Part shown: piece by piece, positions 33,629 to 41,999 of the stretch
Layout: each line of letters opens with the position of its first letter
How positions within the stretch are numbered: position 1 is the stretch's first letter
NCBI GenBank assembly: GCA_902491895.1
Contig: CABUJH010000001.1
Span: 1 to 64,000 of the forward strand
DNA: 64,000 nucleotides
Source: an uncultured Collinsella sp.
GTDB lineage: Bacteria > Actinomycetota > Coriobacteriia > Coriobacteriales > Coriobacteriaceae
Direction of reading: 5' to 3'
The notes under the pieces: model-generated
What the model saw: the letters and a program-made list of their open reading frames with translations, nothing else
What the model was told of the DNA's origin: nothing
The model's database searches: none
Program-made: the position numbers and the translations under genes

Positions 33629-33883
33629 TGCACAGCCTCGCCAGGATAATCGCATTTGCTGATTTAATATTGCGCTCCTTCGGAGCTGCGGATAAGCGGT
33701 CCTCGTGCTGCGGAATATTTTTAAGGGGATGCCCCTGGGTGGCCCTATGGCAACGTGGCTAGCGATGTCTACAGGGACCCACGCTTTGAAGGGGCGCTGG
33801 GCCGATAGTTTGGCTTTTTATTGATAGGGGCTCTTGCTAGGCTGGAGCACTTCCTAGAGGCGGGCATCGGCTGCGTGCTTGGT
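33629..33883. other. gap with a half copy of a family A element
   Basis: At 33708-33735 the sequence CTGCGGAATATTTTTAAGGG, then GATGCCCC, resembles the right half of the neighbouring family A element (CTGCGG, T/A stretch, AGGGGAAGCCCC) but has no left partner. A GCTCCTTCGGAGC hairpin lies at about 33674. Nothing coding is evident before the toxin-antitoxin-like pair. Confidence 0.4.
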
Positions 33884-34582
33884 TTACGCTGCGCTGGTTT
33901 CTTTGTATTCGAAGACTGGTTCTAGGAGGTCTTCGATGTTGCAGTGGAGGGCTTTTGCTATAGCTCTTACGATTGTTACCGAGGCTTCGTTGATGTTTCG
34001 CTGGCGCTGTTCGTACATTTGGATTGAGCGGAGTGATACGCCCGATTCGTATGCCAGGTCTTGTTGGGTTTTCTTAAGTCTCTTTCTTGCTAGTGCTAGC
34101 TTGGTTTGACGAGATGTTTTCTTCGCCATATCGCAAACAAGACTCGCCACACGTTCCTCTGAGGCTTCATGCCAGGGGTAGTACAGGTTGCGCAGTGCGT
34201 CAAACGGAACGACATGCAGCAGATCTTCGAAAGACTCTCCTAGGCGCCACTGCAGGTATGCCAGCATCCAGCCCGTCCAATATTCCGGCGTCTTCTCAAA
34301 TCGATAGGTGCGGTCCGGTATAGGCCTGTTTTGATAGCCCGACCTTTCGGCGATAAGCGCGAACAGCTCAACGCCCGATTTTCCCGATACTACCCATGCG
34401 TTGCCGCGTTCGAACTCGCGAGCTACGCCGCTCAGGCAAAAGAGTTCAGCAACTTCCGATCCTTCTGCTCCATAATCGTTAACGGCATAGTCAAAGCAGT
34501 CACCGAGATTGTTCATTGCATCCTCGAGGTAGTAGACGGGGTATGTCCTACTCGGCCCACGATCCGTTAACTCTTGGATCAT
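33884..34582 (-). CDS. XRE-family helix-turn-helix protein, probable antitoxin/regulator
   Basis: The 232-residue protein has three parts. An N-terminal segment resembles DUF3791 (GSEVAELFCLSGVAREF). A middle segment (TPEYWTGWMLAYLQWRLGES) often accompanies DUF3990 toxins. A C-terminal XRE helix-turn-helix lies at about 168-225 (KTQQDLAYESGVSLRSIQMY). The start overlaps the DUF3990 gene by 35 bases, with GGGAGGG 9 bases upstream. It probably neutralises the toxin-like partner and binds the double operator at 35248. Lower GC and commoner AT-ending codons than neighbouring genes suggest horizontal acquisition. Confidence 0.8.
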   Translation of the reverse strand: MIQELTDRGPSRTYPVYYLEDAMNNLGDCFDYAVNDYGAEGSEVAELFCLSGVAREFERGNAWVVSGKSGVELFALIAERSGYQNRPIPDRTYRFEKTPEYWTGWMLAYLQWRLGESFEDLLHVVPFDALRNLYYPWHEASEERVASLVCDMAKKTSRQTKLALARKRLKKTQQDLAYESGVSLRSIQMYEQRQRNINEASVTIVRAIAKALHCNIEDLLEPVFEYKETSAA

Positions 34583-35231
34583 TTAAATCAACCCTCCCTG
34601 ACATCAAATCCCTAATGTCGACACCCTCGGTGTCAAATCCGTTTACCGTATCCAGGTACTTACGTCGAGCGTTCTGTTCTCGCTCAAATCGTTTGGGATA
34701 AAACTCAGCTCCCGAGGCCTGCTTCCAATCGCGGAACCTGATCGCCGAGAACGCGCGCTCACTCATAAGCGCATATTGAATGCCCAAATCCCCCAAAAAC
34801 ATAATGCGCTGCAATTGCCTGAGCGAAATCATGCCGTTGACAAACTGTCTTGCAAACGAGAAATAGGAATCGTCAGCACGATAGCCTCGAATAACGTCAT
34901 AAGGAGAAACATCAATTAAGCAGTTGTCAAGTAGATAGCGAAGCCCCTCGCGTGCTACTGGCGTTGAAACATTGAATTCTCTGTTATTCGCCAGAATTGC
35001 AAGCCAGTTGAGAATCGAGAACTCACCTGATTCCAAATCCAAAATCGCAAGGCCATCTAAATCAAGCTCATAGCGATTGGCAATGCCATCAGACTCGGTC
35101 CGGCATGCCCACTCCATTGCCATTTCCTCATGCGGTGTGCAATAAAACCCGCGCCCATAGTCATTGAATTGCCTGCATTTATCCAACGATGGATGATCGA
35201 CAACAACGTCCGACCCGTGCCAAAGCTCCAT
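34548..35231 (-). CDS. DUF3990 family protein (ADP-ribosyltransferase-like, probable toxin)
   Basis: The 227-residue protein opens with LWHGSDVVVDHP and continues FNDYGRGFYCTPHEEMAMEW, the hallmark of DUF3990, which has been linked to the ADP-ribosyltransferase fold. Histidine in HGS and the GFYCT segment would line the NAD pocket. It is the first gene of a two-gene unit with an XRE protein and has an AGGAGG site right behind a double operator. A toxin role is inference from family and layout; the target is unknown. Confidence 0.78.
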   Translation of the reverse strand: MELWHGSDVVVDHPSLDKCRQFNDYGRGFYCTPHEEMAMEWACRTESDGIANRYELDLDGLAILDLESGEFSILNWLAILANNREFNVSTPVAREGLRYLLDNCLIDVSPYDVIRGYRADDSYFSFARQFVNGMISLRQLQRIMFLGDLGIQYALMSERAFSAIRFRDWKQASGAEFYPKRFEREQNARRKYLDTVNGFDTEGVDIRDLMSGRVDLNDPRVNGSWAE

Positions 35232-35247
35232 ATCGACCTCCTAAAAA

Positions 35248-35294
35248 ATATCACCTCAGTGATAGTTTACCAATAACTATCACTGAGGTGATAT
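35248..35294 (-). promoter_or_regulatory. double palindromic operator/promoter of the DUF3990-XRE pair
   Basis: ATATCACCTCAGTGATAGTT (35248-35267) and its exact inverse (35275-35294) flank 7 bases. Each arm is itself a dyad, TATCAC-N4-GTGATA, so there are two operator copies. On the minus strand TTGGTA, 17 bases, TATTTT could be the promoter, with one operator in its spacer. The fold could also end the engB transcript, but no T-tract favours that. Confidence 0.7.
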
Positions 35295-35325
35295 AGATAA
35301 GAGCTTTTGAGGGGTTGCAGCCCGA

Positions 35326-35916
35326 TTAGAGGCAGGCCTCGGCGATGCGGCGCTTGAGTTCGTCGATGCCGGTGCCGGTCTGGGAGCTTGTGATGATCAC
35401 GTTCTCGGCCGGGACGTTGAGCTGCTTTTTGATGGCTGCTGCCTGACGGGCCTGTTGGGTGCGGCTGAGCTTGTCGGCTTTGGTGAGGCAAACGATAAAG
35501 TTGAACTCATTGCCCTGCAGGTAGTCGATCATGTCATGGTCGAGCTTGCTGGGGTCGTGACGAATGTCAACCAGCGAAACAACCAGGTTAAAGCTGCGCT
35601 CGGAGTCAAAAAAGTCGCCAATAAGCTCGGCCCAGCGATCGCGCTCAGCTTTGGAGCGACGGGCGAAACCGTAACCCGGCAGGTCGACAAAGTGCACGTC
35701 ATCGGCCTCAAAGAAGTTGATGTTGCTCGTCTTGCCCGGCGTACTCGAAACCTTGACCAGGTTCTTGCGGCCGAAGAGCTTGTTCATGATGGACGACTTG
35801 CCCACATTGGAGCGGCCCACAAAGCTCACCTCGGGGCAGGTGGACTCGGGAATCTGCGAAACCTTGCCGTAGCTGGCAACAAACTTGGCAAGCTGATAGT
35901 TAATGGAATCGGCCAT
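35326..35916 (-). CDS. engB: ribosome-biogenesis GTPase EngB/YsxC
   Basis: The 196-residue essential-type GTPase assists 50S ribosome assembly. G1 is GRSNVGKSS (34-42), G2 region SSTPGKTSNIN, G3 DLPGYG, G4 CLTKADK, and G5 near SSQTGTG. AAGGAG lies 5 bases before the chosen ATG (35916); the GTG at 35922 is less likely. Length is usual. The following gene upstream on the same strand is mtnN. Confidence 0.95.
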   Translation of the reverse strand: MADSINYQLAKFVASYGKVSQIPESTCPEVSFVGRSNVGKSSIMNKLFGRKNLVKVSSTPGKTSNINFFEADDVHFVDLPGYGFARRSKAERDRWAELIGDFFDSERSFNLVVSLVDIRHDPSKLDHDMIDYLQGNEFNFIVCLTKADKLSRTQQARQAAAIKKQLNVPAENVIITSSQTGTGIDELKRRIAEACL

Positions 35917-35955
35917 GGACACTCCTTGGTCGTAGGTTTTTACAAAACGGGCGTG

Positions 35956-36696
35956 CTATTGCGCGGCGGCGATACGACGAACGATGTCAAGCGTGATGCC
36001 GCTCGCGGTGCGAGCGTACTCATCCAGATCGAACTCGCGCTCGCAAAACGCGTCATATGCCTCGTCACAATTATCGCTGATAGCGCGCAGCACCAGGCAA
36101 TCGACACCATTCTTGGCCGCGATGTGCGCGATTGCCGCGCCCTCCATCTCGACGCAATCGGCATGCGTGGCCTCAATCGCAGCGTTACGCATGGCGTCAC
36201 CCGTAACAAAGCGGTCACCCGTGGCGATAGTGCCACACAGGAACTGCTTGGGGTCCTTCTCCGCAGAATTCTCATCCGCCGAGGCATCCACAAATCCATG
36301 CTCGGCAAGCACGGCGGCGGCAACATCAGCCAACGCCGGCGTCGAGACAAACTCCTCGAGTCCCGGCGCCGACTCGGCGATGAGCGCCGTATCAGTATCG
36401 AGATAGCGCAGGCACTTGCCTATAACCACGTCGTTAATATGGAGCTTAGGGTTTAGGCCACCCGCAATGCCCGAAAACACAACGGCCTGCGGGGCATATT
36501 TGCTGATGAGATGCTGCGTTGCCGCCGCGGTGTTTACGGTTCCCATGCCAGCGGTCGTAGCGACAACGGACAAACTGTCGAGCTCACCGCTGACAACGGT
36601 CAAACCCGCCTCTTGCGACACACGAGCGCCGTTCAGTTCTTCTTTAATCTGCGCGACCTCTTTTTCGAGCGCACCGATGATTGCGATGGTAAGCAT
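35956..36696 (-). CDS. mtnN: 5'-methylthioadenosine/S-adenosylhomocysteine nucleosidase
   Basis: The 246-residue enzyme hydrolyses methylthioadenosine and S-adenosylhomocysteine, recycling SAM by-products, including the 5'-deoxyadenosine formed by radical SAM enzymes such as PflA next door. Motifs are IGALEKEVAQIKEEL, VVFSGIAGGLNP, the catalytic VEMEGAAIAH and RAISDNCDE. GGGGGATGG precedes ATG 36696. Length is slightly above the usual 230. Confidence 0.95.
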   Translation of the reverse strand: MLTIAIIGALEKEVAQIKEELNGARVSQEAGLTVVSGELDSLSVVATTAGMGTVNTAAATQHLISKYAPQAVVFSGIAGGLNPKLHINDVVIGKCLRYLDTDTALIAESAPGLEEFVSTPALADVAAAVLAEHGFVDASADENSAEKDPKQFLCGTIATGDRFVTGDAMRNAAIEATHADCVEMEGAAIAHIAAKNGVDCLVLRAISDNCDEAYDAFCEREFDLDEYARTASGITLDIVRRIAAAQ

Positions 36697-36821
36697 ACCA
36701 TCCCCCAAACCTGTGAAAACTGCTTATCCACGGTATGGTACCAGCATTTTGACTCAACCGTGTCAGCACCAAGCCGTTAGGCCAGTACAGCTCGGGTATC
36801 ATAAAGGGGCAAAATGGCTTG

Positions 36822-37640
36822 TTAGCCGATAGCCGACCTGAGCTCCGCACGGCGCTTTTTCATGCCGGTCATAACGGCATTGCGCAGCTCGGGCATGCGC
36901 GCGGTATCCATCTGGGGCACGCCCTCGAGCTTATAGGGAATGCCCAGTTGCTCGTACTTAACGACACCCATCGTATGATACGGCAGCATCTCTAAACCCA
37001 CCACGTTGTGCCATGGAGCGATGAGGCGACCGAGCTTCTCGCACTCCTCCACCGTATCGGTGATACCCGGCACCACCACGTGGCGAATAACAACCTTAAT
37101 CTTGCGACGTGCCAGCTCATCGCCAAACGCCAGAATGCGTGCGGGATCGCAACCGGTCAGCTTTTTATGCTCGGCCGGATCGGCATGCTTAATATCGAGC
37201 AGTACCATGTCGGTCTCGTTGAGCACGGCATCGAACTTCTCGGGGTGGTTGGGGTCAAATGCATAGCCACAGCTATCTAGGCAGGTATGTACACGGCCAT
37301 CGGGGTTGTTATGCATAGCACGAAACAGATCGGCCAAAAACTCGGGCTGCAGGAGCGGCTCGCCGCCGGACACCGTAATGCCACCGCTGCGATAGAACTC
37401 GTGGTTACTCTGGAACTCATCCATCAGGTGTTCGACGGTCACCATGGTGCCGCCGTTGACCGACCAGGTATCGGGATTGTGGCAATACGCGCAGCGCATG
37501 GGACAGCCCTGAACAAACACCACAAAGCGGATGCCGGGTCCGTCGACCGTTCCCATCGTCTCGATCGAATGCACGCGGCCAAGGGCAAACGCAGAGTCCT
37601 CGGGACGAGCGTCCACACCCTCAAGCGTCATTTCTGCCAT
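36822..37640 (-). CDS. pflA: pyruvate formate-lyase activating enzyme
   Basis: The 272-residue radical SAM activase installs the glycyl radical on pyruvate formate-lyase. The cluster motif is CPMRCAYCHNPDTW (CX3CX2C), preceded by ETMGTVDGPGIRFVVFVQG, typical of PflA. SGGEPLLQPEF and the DIKHAD segment follow. Here its target is a two-piece enzyme encoded about 7.6 kb away (44881-47269), so the activase must act on a separate 83-residue radical subunit. The start at 37640 follows AAGG; 37661 is an alternative. Confidence 0.95.
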   Translation of the reverse strand: MAEMTLEGVDARPEDSAFALGRVHSIETMGTVDGPGIRFVVFVQGCPMRCAYCHNPDTWSVNGGTMVTVEHLMDEFQSNHEFYRSGGITVSGGEPLLQPEFLADLFRAMHNNPDGRVHTCLDSCGYAFDPNHPEKFDAVLNETDMVLLDIKHADPAEHKKLTGCDPARILAFGDELARRKIKVVIRHVVVPGITDTVEECEKLGRLIAPWHNVVGLEMLPYHTMGVVKYEQLGIPYKLEGVPQMDTARMPELRNAVMTGMKKRRAELRSAIG

Positions 37641-37758
37641 TCGCGCTACCTTGCCTCTCATTGGTTTTAGTTACATAAATGCCAGAGCCATTCTAGCCCA
37701 TACGCATGATGGTGAAACGGTTTAGCGGTCAATTGGGTTGTTCTATTTGGCCCCACAC

Positions 37759-37797
37759 AAAAGCGGCGGGAAGGTTATCACAACCCACCCGCCGCCG
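37759..37797 (-). terminator. terminator after degV
   Basis: On the minus strand GCGGCGGGTGGGTT pairs with AACCTTCCCGCCGC, followed by TTTTGTG. It lies about 30 bases behind the degV stop. Confidence 0.85.
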
Positions 37798-37826
37798 AGG
37801 CAATAGATATCGATAGACACCAGGCC

Positions 37827-38681
37827 TTACGCCTTGAGCGTGAGCACCGCGCCGAAGGCGGTCGGGCCGCAATGGCTCGATATGACGCCGCCGACCTGAG
37901 TCCAGGTAATGTCCTTAAAGCCCAGGTCGTGCGCATAGACTTCCATGTCGTCGCGCAACTCCTCGGAAAGACCCACCGAATACGCCAGGCCAATATGCGA
38001 GTAGTCGATCTCGCCCTTCTCTACCATGTGATCAATAAAGGCACGGGCGCACTTAAGCATAGAACCGCGGAACTTCTTGGTCGCCACGAACTTGCCGCCC
38101 GTCACCTCAATGCAGGGCTTAATCTTGAGCAGATGGGCGCCTAGGAACGCGACGTTGGACAAGCGGCCACCTGCCTTAAGGAAGGCAAGGTCGGTAGGAA
38201 CAAAGCCCAACAGTACGCGGTCCATGACGGAGTTCGTAAATGCAAAGATCTCGTCGACGGTGACATCGGGGTGAGCCTCGATGTATTTGGCGGTCTCGAC
38301 GACAACGAGCGACTGGCCCACCGAGACAAAGCGTGTGTCCATGGAGAACACGTAGTCGCGCCCCTGGGCCGCAATCTTAGAGGACTGATGCGAACAGGTC
38401 GTGGCCTCGGAATATGCAAGATGCAAAATAGTCGCGTCGGGTTGCTCGGCATGGATGCGGTCGTACACATGCGCAAAATCCGCTGGCGAACAGCCACTGG
38501 TCTTGGGCATCACGCCAAACTCGTTACAGCGCGAGTAAATCTCGAGCGGATCAATCGAGCCATCCTCGACGGTCTCGTCGCCAATCGTGACATGCATGGG
38601 CACGCGCACGATGCCGTAGCGTTCGCAGAGCTCTGGCGTCACATCCGAACCAGATTCAACCACGATTACGTACTTGCCCAT
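37827..38681 (-). CDS. DegV family fatty-acid-binding protein
   Basis: The 284-residue protein is of the DegV/FakB type, which binds a fatty acid and in firmicutes presents it to a fatty-acid kinase for phospholipid synthesis. It starts with YVIVVESGSDVTPELCERYG and has PKTSGCSPADF, SMDTRFVSVGQ and RLSNVAFLGAHLLKIKPCIE, all family-typical. The start at 38681 is set by homology, since the ribosome site is weak. No FakA kinase is in the window. Confidence 0.9.
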   Translation of the reverse strand: MGKYVIVVESGSDVTPELCERYGIVRVPMHVTIGDETVEDGSIDPLEIYSRCNEFGVMPKTSGCSPADFAHVYDRIHAEQPDATILHLAYSEATTCSHQSSKIAAQGRDYVFSMDTRFVSVGQSLVVVETAKYIEAHPDVTVDEIFAFTNSVMDRVLLGFVPTDLAFLKAGGRLSNVAFLGAHLLKIKPCIEVTGGKFVATKKFRGSMLKCARAFIDHMVEKGEIDYSHIGLAYSVGLSEELRDDMEVYAHDLGFKDITWTQVGGVISSHCGPTAFGAVLTLKA

Positions 38682-38767
38682 TCTTATCACGACCCATCTC
38701 GACGTTGGTTTTTTAATATATGACGCACGTCCACCGTCCTGCTGTAGAACGGCCTCCAAGCGCCAAA

Positions 38768-38806
38768 GAGACGCCGTCCCTTGCACACAACAAAGGACAG
38801 CGTCTC
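38768..38806 (-). terminator. terminator after the sucrose hydrolase operon
   Basis: GAGACGCCGTCC pairs with GGACAGCGTCTC. On the minus strand it is followed by TTTGGC. It lies about 150 bases downstream of the GH32 gene stop. The bases 38807-38958 show nothing else. Confidence 0.65.
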
Positions 38807-38958
38807 CCTGGAAAACTCCGTGCTTATTTGAGATTCTACACGGTTTATTAAGGAGTGTTACTTATTCCGCAAACGGTCGCTATACGCGATAAGCGGTAGC
38901 TGGCCGCGGCAACTGCGACACATTCCGCCCAACAAGTCCAATCGTGCTCCATGCACGG

Positions 38959-40401
38959 TTAATGAGCGAGGCGGTAGAAATCCATCGACGCCGCACCCTC
39001 GGCGCGCAGCTCCATCGCCGGAACCGCCGGCGAATAGGTACGGCTCGTAAGTGCCGCCTCGCCACCGTTGGCAAAAATCTCGACCATCGTAGTGTCCGAA
39101 AGCACGCGCAGGTCGCGAAGTTCGCCGAGCTCGATCGACCTCTGGTCGCGTCCATAGCCTTCGTCGCCCATATCGAGGGTAAGCATCCCGTCCGTATAAC
39201 GCACAAAGACACCCTTGCGGATTTCGAGCTCGATCATCTTGGCTCCCTCACAGGAAACCACGACATCAAACAGGCGTCCCGGCTCCTCAACGGTCTCACC
39301 GCCTACAGCACGAACGCAATCGCCGCGCATCCTCTCAATCTCGTGCGCCGGCCACTGGCAGAGCTTGCCGCCGCGCATGCTCAGCTCTCTCGGCACCGTC
39401 AGCGCGCACTGCCACCCGCGCGCCACCGTCGGGCTTTCTGTCGTCGCATCGGGGCAACCCGACCATCCGATCATCAAACGCCGACCCGCAGCGTCCTCAA
39501 AGGACTGCGGGGCATAGAAATCAAAACCGGCATCAACCATCGGAGGCATGCCCTGGCCGACGATCTTAAAGCTCGGCGCCCCCCAATCGGCCTCGATGGA
39601 GAACCACACGCACTGATGCGGATTGCGGTAACGCCAGCCATCGGCGGGCACGCCCTGCGGACAGCAAACGAGAATAAGCTCGCCATCGAGCTCAAACAGA
39701 TCAGGACACTCCCACATAAAGCCAAACTTCTCGCCCAGCTCAATGCGCGTCGCATAGCCCCAGTCCTCTAGATCACGCGAGGTATAGACAAGCACGCACC
39801 CGCGATCGTCTTTCGTACGAGCGCCGAGAACCATGTAGTAGATACCGTCGTGTTCAAGGATCTTGGGGTCGCGCACGTGCGTACCGATATCGTCGGGGTA
39901 ATCGACCGGCCCAACAGCTATGCGCTTCTCGCCCAATTCGTCGGGATTCTCGGCAACCATATGAATTTGGTTTTGCTCACGGCCCGTCAACACGTAGTCG
40001 TAATCATCACGGTCAAAATGCTTAACGTTGCCGGTATAGAAGTAGTGAATCTTGCCATCACGTACAAAGGCAGAACCAGAATACGCTCCACTCGAATCCA
40101 AATTGGAATCGGGGAACAGCACGGGGCCGTGATTCTCGTACGTCACAAAATCCTTTGTCGTCAGATGGTTCCAAAGCACTGGACCGCCATGCGCAGCATC
40201 GAACGGATCGTATTGATGATAGATGTGATACGTATCACCAATCTGAACCAAACCATTGGGGTCGTTGAGCCAGCCAAGCTCAGGCTCCACATGGAACAAA
40301 AGTCTATCGGGGTCGGATGCGATGCGAGCCGCCGTCTCATCCTGTCCGGCACGCCACTGCTCATAGTCCGCGCGTGTCACCTTATTTTTTTGATTAAACA
40401 T
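38959..40401 (-). CDS. scrB: GH32 sucrose-6-phosphate hydrolase / beta-fructosidase
   Basis: The 480-residue glycoside hydrolase family 32 enzyme cleaves sucrose 6-phosphate delivered by the PTS into glucose 6-phosphate and fructose. The nucleophile motif is WLNDPNGL (about residue 46), the transition-state motif HVRDPKIL, and the acid/base motif MWECPDLFEL. A C-terminal beta-sandwich follows. It is the third gene of a minus-strand operon behind an atypical GH32 enzyme and the PTS permease, under LacI-type control. Length is as expected. Confidence 0.92.
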   Translation of the reverse strand: MFNQKNKVTRADYEQWRAGQDETAARIASDPDRLLFHVEPELGWLNDPNGLVQIGDTYHIYHQYDPFDAAHGGPVLWNHLTTKDFVTYENHGPVLFPDSNLDSSGAYSGSAFVRDGKIHYFYTGNVKHFDRDDYDYVLTGREQNQIHMVAENPDELGEKRIAVGPVDYPDDIGTHVRDPKILEHDGIYYMVLGARTKDDRGCVLVYTSRDLEDWGYATRIELGEKFGFMWECPDLFELDGELILVCCPQGVPADGWRYRNPHQCVWFSIEADWGAPSFKIVGQGMPPMVDAGFDFYAPQSFEDAAGRRLMIGWSGCPDATTESPTVARGWQCALTVPRELSMRGGKLCQWPAHEIERMRGDCVRAVGGETVEEPGRLFDVVVSCEGAKMIELEIRKGVFVRYTDGMLTLDMGDEGYGRDQRSIELGELRDLRVLSDTTMVEIFANGGEAALTSRTYSPAVPAMELRAEGAASMDFYRLAH

Positions 40402-40502
40402 CGCCGTTGACTTTCTCGTCTATGGGAAAGGACGCTCGACTCACACGAGCCGAACGCCCTTCCCCAAATGGACTTATCCGCACATTACGCTGAACGGCTC
40501 AA

Positions 40503-41954
40503 CTAGAAGCTAACGTCGAAGCCAGCGCCAGCGCCCTCTTCATCGGTGGTCGGCACGCCCTTTGCCTTGTTGTAGGCAAAGATCAAGACGATCGGCACGA
40601 TGAAGGCGATGAGATTGCCAGCCACATACCACACGAGCGTCTCGGGCGTGACGATGAGCAGGCCAAGCACGCCGGTCAGACCCTGACCGATGGCGCGCAC
40701 CTCAAAGAGCTTCACGAAGGCACCGCCGCAGCCTGCACCGATGCAAGCGCAGATGAACGGGATGATCGAGTAGCGCATGTTTGCAGCAAAGATTGCGGGC
40801 TCGGAGATACCGACCAGCGTCGGGATAAAGGACGACATGCAGATGTTGCGCTCTTTGGAATGCTTCTTGTGAATGAGGTACATGCCGATGGCGCCGCCGC
40901 CCTGGGCGATGATGGAAACCGACCAGATGGCCTGGATGTAGTTGAAGCCAGTCGTGGCAACGAGGTTTGCCTCGATACCCTGGATGAACTGATGCGTACC
41001 GGTAACGACAAGCGGCTGCAGGAACGCGGCGAAGACAAAGGCACCAAAGACGCCCATCCTGTTGTACAGGATATCGATTACGCCGGCGAGGACGTCGCCG
41101 ATCAGGTTGCCGAGCGGGCCGAACACGGTGAACAGGGCGACGTTAGCAAGAATCAGGGTAACGGTCGGGACAAAGACGAACGAAACGACCTCGGGGATGT
41201 ACTTCTGGGCAATCTTTTCGACCTTGGCCATAAACCAGGCAGTCAGGATTGCAGGGAACACGCCACCCTGGAAAGCAACCATGGGAATGGAGAGCGGACC
41301 AAAGTTCCAGTACTCAGCACCCGTCGGGTCCATAACGAACGTGTTGCGGTTCATAAGGCTCGGGTGAACCATGACGATACCGACGAGGATGCCCAGAATC
41401 GGGTTACCGCCAAAACGCTTCACCGCGCTGTACATAACCAGGACAGGCAGGTAGTCAAACGTGGTGGCGATAATGGCAAAGAAGCTTGCGAGGTTCTTGA
41501 GGAACTCGCTGTGATCGGCAAGGCTGCCCTCCATGCCAAAGAGGCCGTTGGCAACGATCAGCGACTTAAGGCCGATGATGATAGCGGCGCCGACGAAGGC
41601 GGGAATGATGGGAATAAAGATGTCCGAGAATACCTTGAGGACCGAGAAGAACTTGCCCTTCTTGTCCGCCTCGGCGCCCTTGACCTCGGAAGCGCTGATC
41701 TCCTTAACGCCCGTCAGAGCCATAAACTCATCGTAGACCTTGTTGACGGTACCGGTACCGAAGATGATCATGAGCTGGCCGCTGTTGTACAGCACGCCCT
41801 TGACGCCATCGATGTCCTCGAGCTCGGCCTTGTTGTACTTGCTCGTATCCTTGAGCACCAGACGCAGACGCGTAACGCAATGCGTGGCGCCCTCGATGTT
41901 CTCCAAACCGCCGACGTTATCGACGACTTGCTGAGACACTACTTTGTAGTCCAT
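40503..41954 (-). CDS. PTS transporter EIIBC component, sucrose/beta-glucoside type
   Basis: The 483-residue membrane protein takes up and phosphorylates a sugar. The EIIB domain (1-90) has its phosphorylation cysteine at Cys26 in ATHCVTRLRL. The EIIC domain (about 110-475) has around ten helices and the substrate motif GISEPAIFAANMRY. There is no fused EIIA, so a glucose-type EIIA must be borrowed. GGAGAGG precedes ATG 41954. Sucrose or a related fructoside is the likely substrate, since both flanking genes are GH32 hydrolases. Confidence 0.92.
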   Translation of the reverse strand: MDYKVVSQQVVDNVGGLENIEGATHCVTRLRLVLKDTSKYNKAELEDIDGVKGVLYNSGQLMIIFGTGTVNKVYDEFMALTGVKEISASEVKGAEADKKGKFFSVLKVFSDIFIPIIPAFVGAAIIIGLKSLIVANGLFGMEGSLADHSEFLKNLASFFAIIATTFDYLPVLVMYSAVKRFGGNPILGILVGIVMVHPSLMNRNTFVMDPTGAEYWNFGPLSIPMVAFQGGVFPAILTAWFMAKVEKIAQKYIPEVVSFVFVPTVTLILANVALFTVFGPLGNLIGDVLAGVIDILYNRMGVFGAFVFAAFLQPLVVTGTHQFIQGIEANLVATTGFNYIQAIWSVSIIAQGGGAIGMYLIHKKHSKERNICMSSFIPTLVGISEPAIFAANMRYSIIPFICACIGAGCGGAFVKLFEVRAIGQGLTGVLGLLIVTPETLVWYVAGNLIAFIVPIVLIFAYNKAKGVPTTDEEGAGAGFDVSF

Positions 41955-41999
41955 GTTCCTCTCCATTCCTTTACGAAATCATAAGACGTTTTGATGCCA

